Assembly (NCBI GenBank): GCA_040901765.1
Contig: JBBDYG010000101.1
Location: 1 to 15,743 of the forward strand
DNA: 15,743 bases
Direction of reading: 5' to 3'
Source of the DNA: JBBDYG01 sp040901765
Lineage (GTDB): Bacteria; Planctomycetota; Planctomycetia; Pirellulales; Lacipirellulaceae
In this document: one piece after another, positions 7,356-14,583 of the stretch
Numbering within the stretch: the first letter of the stretch is position 1
Layout of the letters: every line of letters starts with the position of its first letter
Translations under genes and position numbers: made by a program
The notes under the pieces: model-generated
Databases searched by the model: none
What the model saw: the letters and a program-made list of their open reading frames with translations, nothing else
What the model was told of the DNA's origin: nothing

Positions 7356-8348
7356 ATGCTTCGCGAATTAACCTTTGTGGCGGCGAGCCTTATCCCCCTT
7401 GCTCACGTGTTGGCGGATGAACCGGCGGCGACCCGAACTGCGCCGCGTGCGGAGGCACGCGAGACGACGCCTACGGACGCTCAGGAAGAAGCGATTTTCT
7501 CCGGCCCTCAGATCGGGGAAAAGCTGCCGCCGCTGCCCGTGAGCGGAGTGTTCGATGACGCCGCCGGAAAGGAACTCGATTTTGTCCAAACGGCCGACGG
7601 CAAACCGATCGTGCTGGTTTTTCTTCACGAGATGAACCGTCCGTCAATTGGCTTTACGCGGGCGCTGACCTCCTATACGGTCAAACGCCAGAACGATGGC
7701 CTGACAACCGGCGTCGTATGGCTCGACGACGACGCCACCGAGGCCGAAAACACGCTGAAGCGAATTCGCCACGCGCTGACGCCCGATGTGCCGATCGCGA
7801 TCTCCCACGACGGCAAGGAAGGCCCGGGCAGCTACGGTCTCAATCGCAACGTGGCGCTCACGATTTTGGTCGGCAACGAAGGCAAGGTGACGGACAACTT
7901 CGCGCTCGTTCAGCCCAGTGTGCAAGCCGACCTGCCGCGGGTGTTCGAGGCCATCGTTCGCGTGGCCGGCGGAGAGGTTCCCAAACTAGAGGATGTGCTG
8001 GGCACGCAGGGGAGGATGCGGCGCGGCGCGGCCGGAGAGCCGGACCCGCGATTGCGAGAGTTGCTTGGCCCGGTGATTCGCTTGAACGCCACCGAAGAAG
8101 CCGTCAACAAAGCGGCTGCTAAAGTCGAGGCGTATGCGGCGGAAAATGAGAATGCCCGACAGGAGATCGGCCGCATCGCGAATACCATTGTCAACAGCGG
8201 TAAGCTCGACAACTACGGCACCCCCCGCGCCCGAGAATTCATAAGCAAATGGGCCAAAGAGTACGCCCCCGTTAGCCGCGACGCCCGCCGCGGCGGGCAG
8301 GCTCCGTCTTCGGAGCGGAGCGCTGGGTCGGAGAATCCGCCGCAATGA
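7356..8348 (+). CDS. Secreted thioredoxin-fold (redoxin-like) protein lacking CxxC
   Basis: 330-residue exported protein. Seen: Sec signal peptide (1-20, hydrophobic core with VLA/DE as likely cleavage), a low-complexity Ala/Thr/Glu linker to about residue 48, then a redoxin-like domain starting GEKLPPLPVSG (54-64) with the strand KPIVLVFLHE (83-92). At the position where redoxins have their CxxC there is HEMNRPSIGF (91-100) with no cysteine, so classical thiol chemistry is unlikely. NVALTILVGNEGKV then matches the later strand of the fold. The C-terminal half is charged and helical. AGGAG lies 7 bases before the ATG. The gene overlaps the next one by ATGA, suggesting translational coupling. 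The last ~26 residues (from about PVSRDARRGG) are encoded by a dispersed hairpin repeat. Domain call is moderate; function unknown. Confidence 0.8.
   Translation: MLRELTFVAASLIPLAHVLADEPAATRTAPRAEARETTPTDAQEEAIFSGPQIGEKLPPLPVSGVFDDAAGKELDFVQTADGKPIVLVFLHEMNRPSIGFTRALTSYTVKRQNDGLTTGVVWLDDDATEAENTLKRIRHALTPDVPIAISHDGKEGPGSYGLNRNVALTILVGNEGKVTDNFALVQPSVQADLPRVFEAIVRVAGGEVPKLEDVLGTQGRMRRGAAGEPDPRLRELLGPVIRLNATEEAVNKAAAKVEAYAAENENARQEIGRIANTIVNSGKLDNYGTPRAREFISKWAKEYAPVSRDARRGGQAPSSERSAGSENPPQ
8266..8323. repeat. Dispersed GTTAGCCGCGACGC element with two hairpins, inside a coding end
   Basis: Starts CCCCCGTTAGCCGCGACGC and ends TCTTCGGAGCGGAGCGC. It contains a perfect 16-base palindrome (8283-8298) and a second hairpin GCTCCG-TCTT-CGGAGC (8301-8316). 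A shortened relative with the same two ends lies at 14514-14553. It encodes part of the C-terminus of the redoxin-like protein and ends 21 bases before the next start codon. Confidence 0.7.
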
Positions 8349-10465
8349 TTTCGCGCTCGCGCACGATCACTGCGTTTCTGATCTTCGCGCTCGCGCGATC
8401 TGCGCCCGCGGTCGATTTCAACACGCACATCATCCCCGTGCTCACCCGCGCCGGTTGCAATGCGGGCGCTTGCCATGGCGCAGCCGCGGGGCGCGGCGAG
8501 TTTCGCCTATCGCTCCTCGGTGGCAATCCAGCGGCGGACTACGAGGCGATCGCTTACGAACTTGAAGGACGACGCATCAATCTTGCCCACCCCGAGAAAA
8601 GTCTCCTGCTCGCCAAGCCGACCGGCCAAATGGAACACGGCGGCGAGGTTGTGCTTGAAGCGGATGGCCCCGGCGCGGAGCGGCTCCGCGACTGGATCGC
8701 CGCCGGCGCGCCGCGCGGCGACGACCGCCGGCTCTCGCAGTTCGATGTCGAGCCAGCAAACAATGTGGCCGAGCGCGTCGGTGCGGAGATTTACCTTCAA
8801 GCGACCGCACGATTTGACGACGGCGCCACTGAAGATGTGACGCCGTGGACCGTGTTCACTTCCGCGGACCCCGGTTCGGTCGAAATCAATGCGGAGCGAA
8901 GCGTGGCCACGGTGCTCCGCCGCGGGCAACACGTGGTGATCGCTCGGTTCCTCGATCGTGTCGTTCCGCTGGAAATCACATTCCCATTATCCGACTTGCC
9001 GGTCGATCTGTCGCATGAGCCGCGGGCGAATTTCATCGACGACGAGGTGCTGCGGAAGCTAAAGCAATTGCGAATTCCGGTCGCGCCCGCCGCGGCCGAT
9101 TCCGCATTCTTACGAAGGGCGACGCTAGCGCTCACCGGCGCGCTCCCGGGTCGCGACGATTCCGAGACGTTTCTCGCAGATGCTTCGAGCGACAAGCGAG
9201 CGCAGTTGATCGACCGCTTGCTAGCCAGTGAGGCGTTTGTGGATTACTGGACGTTTCGTATTGCCACGCTGCTGCGGATTCGCGCGCTGCCCGGCGAACG
9301 CCAGGCCCTGCTGGTTTACCACGACTGGCTGCGCGAACAAATCGCTTCCGGAACCGCGCTGAACGAACTCGCGCGGGAGTTGCTCACCGCCACCGGCGAC
9401 TCTTATACCGTCGGTCCCGCCAACTTTGCCCGAATGGCGAGCGACGCTCGCGCTCACGCCGAACTTGTCAGTGCGGTTTTTCTCGGTGCCCGCCTGCAAT
9501 GCGCGAACTGCCACAACCATCCGCTCGATAAATGGACGCAGGATGACTACCACGGACTCGCTGCGGTTTTCGCGCGGCTCGATCGCGGCCGCCATGTGAC
9601 TCTCACCGCCCGCGGCGCGGTGACAAACTTGCGCACCGGCGAACCCGCCATTCCGCGCTTGCCGGGTGCCGATTACCTAGATCCGGAAAACGACTGCCGC
9701 ATCGAATTCGCCGAATGGCTCACCGCGCCCGACAATCCGCTCTTCGCCCGCGCGATGGTCAACCGCCTGTGGGCCGCGATGTTCGGCCGCGGGTTGGTCG
9801 AGCCGGTCGACGACCTCCGTGAGACAAATCCAGCGACTCATCCGGAATTGCTCGATCGCCTCGCCGCGAACTTCGTCGAGAATGGCTACGACCTTCGCCA
9901 TACGCTCCGTCAGATCGCTCTTAGCGAGACATTTGCTCGCGGTGAAGCGAACGAATCGGGCATCGCCGACGACCGGTTCTATTCCCGCACCTATCGCCGG
10001 ACACTCGAACCGGAAGTGCTCGCCGATGCAATTGCCAGCGTTACCGGCGTCAGCGACGAGTACGGCGACGAGCCACTGGGCACGCGGGCAATTGCTTTGT
10101 TCGACCCCGCCACTCCAAACGCATCGCTCGACATCCTTGGCCGCTGCTCGCGAATCGCTTCCTGTGAAGGCGATACGGTCGGCGGCGGGCTACCCGCCAA
10201 GCTCCACCAACTCAACGGCGAACTGATCAATCGCAAACTCGCCGATCCCGATGGGCGGCTGCAGCGCAGCATTTCAACCGGTGCGTCGGACCAATCCATC
10301 ATCGAAGACTTCTATCTCCACGCCCTGAGCCGAACGCCCACGGAATCCGAACGGCAGTTTTGGCTGCAGGAGCTACAGCGCGCCAGCGCAGATCAACGAA
10401 CAACGCGCCTCGAAGACTTCGTCTGGAGCCTGCTCAACTGCAACGATTTTATAACCAACCATTGA
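8345..10465 (+). CDS. DUF1549/DUF1553 protein with cytochrome-like motif and BIG2-like domain
   Basis: 706-residue exported protein of the planctomycete/verrucomicrobial DUF1549-DUF1553 family, usually encoded beside a DUF1501 protein, as here. Seen in order: signal peptide (about 1-22), an N-terminal segment with CNAGACHG (38-45), a bacterial Ig-like (BIG2-type) domain with ATARFDDGATEDVT (153-166), the DUF1549 domain (about 228-412) with a CxxCH motif CANCH (386-390) followed by NHPLDKWTQDDYHGLAAVFA, and the DUF1553 domain with MVNRLWAAMFGRGLVEP (471-487) through the C-terminus. CxxCH would fit covalent c-type haem; the N-terminal CxxxxCH is not a standard haem site but is usual in this subfamily. 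Substrate and reaction are not established. The start overlaps the preceding stop by four bases (ATGA) and has no separate clear ribosome site, so coupled translation is likely. Confidence 0.93.
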   Translation: MISRSRTITAFLIFALARSAPAVDFNTHIIPVLTRAGCNAGACHGAAAGRGEFRLSLLGGNPAADYEAIAYELEGRRINLAHPEKSLLLAKPTGQMEHGGEVVLEADGPGAERLRDWIAAGAPRGDDRRLSQFDVEPANNVAERVGAEIYLQATARFDDGATEDVTPWTVFTSADPGSVEINAERSVATVLRRGQHVVIARFLDRVVPLEITFPLSDLPVDLSHEPRANFIDDEVLRKLKQLRIPVAPAAADSAFLRRATLALTGALPGRDDSETFLADASSDKRAQLIDRLLASEAFVDYWTFRIATLLRIRALPGERQALLVYHDWLREQIASGTALNELARELLTATGDSYTVGPANFARMASDARAHAELVSAVFLGARLQCANCHNHPLDKWTQDDYHGLAAVFARLDRGRHVTLTARGAVTNLRTGEPAIPRLPGADYLDPENDCRIEFAEWLTAPDNPLFARAMVNRLWAAMFGRGLVEPVDDLRETNPATHPELLDRLAANFVENGYDLRHTLRQIALSETFARGEANESGIADDRFYSRTYRRTLEPEVLADAIASVTGVSDEYGDEPLGTRAIALFDPATPNASLDILGRCSRIASCEGDTVGGGLPAKLHQLNGELINRKLADPDGRLQRSISTGASDQSIIEDFYLHALSRTPTESERQFWLQELQRASADQRTTRLEDFVWSLLNCNDFITNH

Positions 10466-10488
10466 AAACAATAGGCATTGAAGAACAT

Positions 10489-10565
10489 GAACAGAAGGTC
10501 GCAAAGGACGCAAAGAATTAAAGTTGATGTCTTTCGAACTTTGCGCTCTCTGCGATCTTCTGTTC
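10489..10565. repeat. Imperfect palindrome with CGCAAAG units
   Basis: Left arm 10489-10515 pairs with right arm 10539-10565 at 23 of 27 positions, with a 23-base loop. The left arm shows two CGCAAAG units 9 bases apart. It fills the gap between the DUF1549/1553 and DUF1501 genes. No U tract follows, so it is not a standard terminator. Confidence 0.8.
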
Positions 10566-10604
10566 CTAACTCTGCTTCCTCTGCTACCTCCCGTAAATAA
10601 AATC

Positions 10605-11933
10605 ATGGCCAATCCATTCAGGATGCGTACCCGTTGCGATGGTGTCAGTCGGCGCGAAATGTTGCGCGTCGGCGGGCTTACCGGTCTGGGCTTTTGGGCA
10701 TTCGACTGGTTCCGTCTGCGCGCACTTGCCGGCGGAGCAGGGCAAGGCAGAGCCAAATCGTGCATCCTGTTGTGGCTGGACGGCGGACCAAGCCATCTCG
10801 AAACCTTCGACCTCAAACCCGACGCTCCCAGTGAAGTCCGCGGGCCGTTCAAGCCGATTGCGACGAACGTCCCCGGCATCCAGATTTGCGAGCTGATGCC
10901 TCACACCGCGCGTGTGACCGACAAACTCTCCATCATTCGCTCCATGACCTCTCCGCTCGGCGAGCATGGCCTCGCAAACCACTACTTGCTCACGGGCTAC
11001 AAACCGTCCCCCGCGCTCGAATACCCCAGCTACGGCGCGGTCGTCGCACACCAGCGCAACGGCCAACACACACTGCCGTCCTACGTTGCCATCCCCGAAT
11101 ACAAATCCACTGCGGGCGCCGGCTACTTGGGTTCCGCGTGGCAGCCGTTCGCCACGGGCGGCGATCCCGCGAAACCCGACTTCCACGTCCGCGATCTCGA
11201 CTTCTATCCCGAGGTTACCGCGTCGCGCATGGAGCGCCGCCGCGAGTACCTTTCACAACTGGAACGCTTCGAGCAGCGCGTCGAGGGCACCCCTCCGTCC
11301 GATCCGCAGTTCGAGCAAGCCTATCGCTTGGTCACTTCGCCAGAGGCAAAGGCTGCGTTCGATCTCACGCAAGAAGCCGAAGCGGTGCGAGCGCGCTACG
11401 GCCCGCGCACGTTCGGCCAAAGCTGCCTGCTCGCGCGGCGGCTCGTCGAGCGCGGCGTGCCGTTCATTACCGTGCAAAACACCGGTTGGGACACGCACGA
11501 AAACCTCGTCCTAAATCTCAAGGAGGGTTATGCCGGCGCGCAAGTCGGCGTTGGTCTGATTCCGACGTTCGACCAGGCATTCGCCGCGCTCGTGGGCGAC
11601 CTCAGCGAACGCGGACTGCTCGACGAAACGCTCGTGATTGCGATGGGCGAATTCGGCCGCACGCCGAAGCTCAACCCTGCCGGTGGCCGCGACCACTGGC
11701 CGCGCGCGTTTAGCGTCGTGCTCGCCGGCGGCGGCGTACCCGGCGGCCAAGTGATCGGCGCCAGCGACCGCGTCGGCGAAAGTCCCGCCGACCGGCCCGT
11801 CACCCCCAACGACCTCGCGCGGACGATCTACACGGTGCTCGGCGTTGACCCCGACCGCGAGCTCCACACCGCCGACGGCCGCCCCGTCCGCGTCAACCAA
11901 GGCGGCGAAGTAATTCGGGAATTGGTAGGGTAG
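10605..11933 (+). CDS. Tat-exported DUF1501 protein
   Basis: 442-residue member of the DUF1501 family, which falls in the alkaline phosphatase/sulfatase-like superfamily; no activity has been firmly assigned to it. Seen: Tat signal VSRREML (14-20) and the following GGLTGLGFWAF segment, ILLWLDGGPSHLETFDLKP (54-72) as the family's opening metal-site strand, NTGWDTHEN in the middle, and GEFGRTPK with GGRDHW near the C-terminus, the latter carrying likely metal-binding Asp and His. The ATG at 10605 is preferred: the frame is open for 27 codons upstream, but those codons cover the right arm of the palindrome and encode an unrelated Leu-rich stretch. It follows the DUF1549/1553 gene on the same strand, the standard arrangement in this phylum. 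Confidence 0.93.
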   Translation: MANPFRMRTRCDGVSRREMLRVGGLTGLGFWAFDWFRLRALAGGAGQGRAKSCILLWLDGGPSHLETFDLKPDAPSEVRGPFKPIATNVPGIQICELMPHTARVTDKLSIIRSMTSPLGEHGLANHYLLTGYKPSPALEYPSYGAVVAHQRNGQHTLPSYVAIPEYKSTAGAGYLGSAWQPFATGGDPAKPDFHVRDLDFYPEVTASRMERRREYLSQLERFEQRVEGTPPSDPQFEQAYRLVTSPEAKAAFDLTQEAEAVRARYGPRTFGQSCLLARRLVERGVPFITVQNTGWDTHENLVLNLKEGYAGAQVGVGLIPTFDQAFAALVGDLSERGLLDETLVIAMGEFGRTPKLNPAGGRDHWPRAFSVVLAGGGVPGGQVIGASDRVGESPADRPVTPNDLARTIYTVLGVDPDRELHTADGRPVRVNQGGEVIRELVG

Positions 11934-11936
11934 AAG

Positions 11937-12054
11937 ATATTGTCCACAGATGTTCGCAGATGATCGCAGATAGTAATTATGAGCATGTATTTCTACGCTG
12001 TCACTCATTATCTTTCCCATCTGCGAACATCGGCGTCATCTGCGGACAAAATAT
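11937..12054. repeat. Imperfect palindrome with CGCAGATG units (copy 1)
   Basis: The left side (11937-11972) carries TGTCCACAGATG, TTCGCAGATG and ATCGCAGAT. The right side (12011-12054) is the inverted form, with units CATCTGCGAACAT and CATCTGCGGACAAAATAT. Units recur every 9-11 bases and pair in more than one register. The right side lies within the predicted N-terminus of the WD40 gene. The same unit family recurs at 12991-13109. Confidence 0.75.
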
Positions 12055-12977
12055 CCGCGTCGAAGTTACTGTTGGTAGCGTCCACCCTGCTCTGCTCGAC
12101 CGCGCTTGCCGCGCCGCCGATCACAGCCGTTGCGTTCACGCCCGACTACTCCGCGGTAGTCGTCGGTTCGCAAGCGGGGCTCGAATTGAAATCATGGCCT
12201 GCGCTTGAACATCTCTCAAACTTTCCCACCGAGCTTATCAATATCCACGATCTCGCCTTCTCGCCCGACGGCAAGCTGCTCGCCACCGCCGGCGGCGTTC
12301 CGGCGGAATACGGAACGATCGAACTCTACCGCTGGCCCGAGCGCACCCTGTTGCGTCGAATCGATGTACACGACGACCTAGTCTACTCCATCGCCTGGCG
12401 CTCCGACTCACGGCAGTTCGGCGCTGCCAGCGCCGATCAACGCGTCAGCCTCCACGATGTGGCAATGCAAACTGCGGTGCGTCAGCTCGACGGCCATTCG
12501 CGCGGAGTCCTGGCGACGGTCTATCTTTCAGACGACCAGCTTCTGACCGCCGGCGTCGATGCCACGATCCGCCTGTGGGATACTGCGGCCAGCATGCCGC
12601 TCCGCACGTTCACCAATCACACGCGGCCCGTGCATGACCTGGCGTTGCGGCCCGGTACCGGCGATGCCCCGCCGATGGTCGCCTCGTGCAGCGACGACCG
12701 CACCATCCGTTTTTGGCAACCCACCATCGGCCGGCTCGTCCGCTTCGCACGACTCGATAGCGCCCCACTCGCAATCGCCTGGACCGCCAACGGCAAAACG
12801 TTGTGGGCCGCTTGCCACGACGGCCAGCTCCGCGCCATCAACCCCGACGACGCCACTGTCGAGCACGATCTCCCCGCCCTCACAGGTCCCGCCTACTGCG
12901 TCGCCGTCGCCCCCGACGGAACCCTCCTCGTCGCCGGCACCGACGGCCAACTCCGCCGCACGTTGCCTGACAAGTAA
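11979..12977 (+). CDS. WD40 repeat protein, probably exported
   Basis: 332-residue protein with about six to seven WD40-type repeats, enough for one beta-propeller. Seen: repeats ending in GLELKSW, GTIELYRW, QRVSLHDV, ATIRLWD, RTIRFWQP and GQLRAIN, with FSPDGKLLATAGG and APDGTLLVAGTDG turns between. WD40 proteins give binding surfaces and have no enzyme activity of their own; in this phylum they are often encoded next to DUF1549/DUF1501 pairs. The start is doubtful: from ATG 11979 the first ~25 residues are encoded by the palindrome, and a good signal peptide (about LLLVASTLLCSTALA, residues 30-44) begins only after it. ATG 11985, or CTG 12069 and TTG 12072 just at the signal peptide, are alternatives; none has a good ribosome site. 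The propeller itself is confidently recognised. Confidence 0.85.
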   Translation: MSMYFYAVTHYLSHLRTSASSADKISASKLLLVASTLLCSTALAAPPITAVAFTPDYSAVVVGSQAGLELKSWPALEHLSNFPTELINIHDLAFSPDGKLLATAGGVPAEYGTIELYRWPERTLLRRIDVHDDLVYSIAWRSDSRQFGAASADQRVSLHDVAMQTAVRQLDGHSRGVLATVYLSDDQLLTAGVDATIRLWDTAASMPLRTFTNHTRPVHDLALRPGTGDAPPMVASCSDDRTIRFWQPTIGRLVRFARLDSAPLAIAWTANGKTLWAACHDGQLRAINPDDATVEHDLPALTGPAYCVAVAPDGTLLVAGTDGQLRRTLPDK

Positions 12978-12990
12978 ACCGCAGAGTACG

Positions 12991-13109
12991 TTGTCCGCAG
13001 ATGACGCAGATTTGCGCAGATCAGACGAATGAAGTAAGAGGTTGTTCGTCTCTATGTATTCGATACCCCCCTTTTCTTATCTGCGATCATCTGCGCCATC
13101 TGCGGACAA
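12991..13109. repeat. Imperfect palindrome with CGCAGATG units (copy 2)
   Basis: Left arm 12991-13024 and right arm 13076-13109 pair at 29 of 34 positions. Three GCAGAT units lie in each arm, spaced 8-10 bases. Inside the loop a smaller hairpin forms from AGACGAA (13023-13029) and TTCGTCT (13045-13051). It lies between the WD40 and PHP genes. With copy 1 it brackets the WD40 gene. Confidence 0.85.
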
Positions 13110-13193
13110 TCCAAATACGCCGCCGCTACCGCCTTCCCTGATCTTTGATTAAAGTCAAATCATACCTTCATTGCCCTCCGCTGGAGAACGTCC

Positions 13194-14510
13194 ATGTCTT
13201 ACTCGCCCCAAACCGCAATTCTCGCCTGCTGCTTTGCCGTCGGAACGCTCGTGCACGCGGCCGAACCCGTCGATCAATCCGGCAATCGCTGGTACAAAGG
13301 CAATATCCACACCCATTCCCTGTGGAGCGATGGCAACGACTTCCCCGAGATGATCGCCGATTGGTACCGCAGCCGCGGCTACCACTTTCTGGCCCTCTCC
13401 GATCACAACATCCTCAGCGACGGCGACCGCTGGATGAGTTACGCCGAAGTCATTAAGCGCGCCGGCCAAGAAGGCCTCGATAAATACACGCGCCGCTTCG
13501 GCGACGATTGGGTTGAAACCCGCGGCGAACAGGGCAGCCCCGGCCACGAAGTCCGCCTCAAGCCGCTCAACGAATTTCGCAAGCTGCTCGAAGAGCCGGG
13601 CCGGTTCATCATGATTCAGGGCGAAGAGATCAGCGACAAGGCCGAAGGCGTGCCGGTCCACATCAACGCCACGAACTTGCTGGAGCTGATCGAACCCGCC
13701 GGCGGCCGTACCGTTGCCGAGGCGATCGACGCCAATTTGCTGCGGGTCGAAGAGCAGGCCCGCCGCACCGGGCAGGAGATTCTCGTTCACATCAACCACC
13801 CGAACTTCGGTTGGGCGGTCACTGCTGAAGACCTGGCAACCGTGCTTCGCGAACGGTTCTTCGAAGTTTACAACGGCCACCCCAGCGTCCGCCAACTCGG
13901 CGACGAAACGCATCCCAGCATCGACCAAATGTGGGACATCGCCAACACCATCCGCCTCGGCGAATTAAAGTACCCGCCGCTGTTTGGCGTCGCCACCGAC
14001 GACAGCCACGACTACCACGGCAGCAGCGGCGCCACGCCCGGCCGCGGTTGGATCATGGTCCGCGCCGCGAACCTCGAACCCGAAACCCTGATCAAAGCCG
14101 TTAAAGCCGGCGACTACTACGCCTCGAGCGGCGTCACCCTCGACGACGTGCAGTACGACCCAAGGTCCAAGAAGATCGAAATCAAAATCGACCCTGAGGA
14201 CGACGCCGAGTTCATCACCCAGTTCATCGGCACTAAGCTCGGCTACGACGCCAAGTCCGAACCCCGCACCACCGCCGACGGTAAACCCCTCCGCGTCACC
14301 CGCCAGTATTCCTCCGATGTCGGGCAGGTCTTCGCAACGGTGGAAGGCCTGAACCCCACCTACCAACTCACCGGCGACGAGCTATACGTCCGCGCGATTG
14401 TCAATTCGTCGCAAGTGCCGGTGAACCCCGTCTGGAAAGACCAAAAGCAACAAGCCTGGACGCAACCCGTGGGGTGGGAAGAACGCTTGCAAGAAGCGGG
14501 CGGGAATTAG
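13194..14510 (+). CDS. Secreted PHP-domain protein (metal-dependent phosphoesterase-like)
   Basis: 438-residue exported protein with a PHP-type domain, a metal-dependent fold usually hydrolysing phosphoesters; substrate unknown. Seen: signal peptide (1-22, cut near VHAAEP), the first metal motif HTH (39-41) with SLWSDGNDF, D46, then LSDH (68-71), GEEIS (143-147), HINHPNF (199-205) with H202, and DDSHDYH (269-275), which together supply the Asp/Glu/His set expected for a multi-metal centre. About 150 residues after the last motif form a beta-rich C-terminal region. Start: GGAG 7 bases before ATG 13194. It follows the WD40 gene after a 216-base gap that contains a palindrome, so it may have its own promoter. 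It is the last gene before the CRISPR array. Confidence 0.88.
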   Translation: MSYSPQTAILACCFAVGTLVHAAEPVDQSGNRWYKGNIHTHSLWSDGNDFPEMIADWYRSRGYHFLALSDHNILSDGDRWMSYAEVIKRAGQEGLDKYTRRFGDDWVETRGEQGSPGHEVRLKPLNEFRKLLEEPGRFIMIQGEEISDKAEGVPVHINATNLLELIEPAGGRTVAEAIDANLLRVEEQARRTGQEILVHINHPNFGWAVTAEDLATVLRERFFEVYNGHPSVRQLGDETHPSIDQMWDIANTIRLGELKYPPLFGVATDDSHDYHGSSGATPGRGWIMVRAANLEPETLIKAVKAGDYYASSGVTLDDVQYDPRSKKIEIKIDPEDDAEFITQFIGTKLGYDAKSEPRTTADGKPLRVTRQYSSDVGQVFATVEGLNPTYQLTGDELYVRAIVNSSQVPVNPVWKDQKQQAWTQPVGWEERLQEAGGN

Positions 14511-14513
14511 CGA

Positions 14514-14553
14514 CCCCCGTTTGCCGCGACGCGGAGTCCTCGAAGCGGAGCGC
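14514..14553. repeat. Short copy of the GTTWGCCGCGACGC element
   Basis: CCCCCGTTTGCCGCGACGC (14514-14532) followed by TCGAAGCGGAGCGC ending at 14553. Both ends match the element at 8266-8323 with single differences, but the central palindrome is missing. It starts three bases after the PHP stop codon and ends 30 bases before the first CRISPR repeat. Confidence 0.65.
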
Positions 14554-14583
14554 GTTTCGATGTTCGGACTCAGGTTGCAGACA

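Noticed and set aside
10524..10604. Leu-rich N-terminal extension of the DUF1501 protein as a Sec signal
   Set aside because: It is encoded by the right arm of a palindrome and its downstream flank, and a Tat signal follows the ATG at 10605.
12926..12940. 15-base match between the WD40 gene and spacer 13 (CCTCGTCGCCGGCAC), a possible self-targeting spacer
   Set aside because: The match covers half of the spacer only and is GC-rich coding sequence of common codons; chance is the better explanation.
14518..14553. A degenerate extra repeat 36+30 bases before the first repeat
   Set aside because: The spacing would fit, but the sequence aligns with the dispersed GTTWGCCGCG element and not with the CRISPR repeat.
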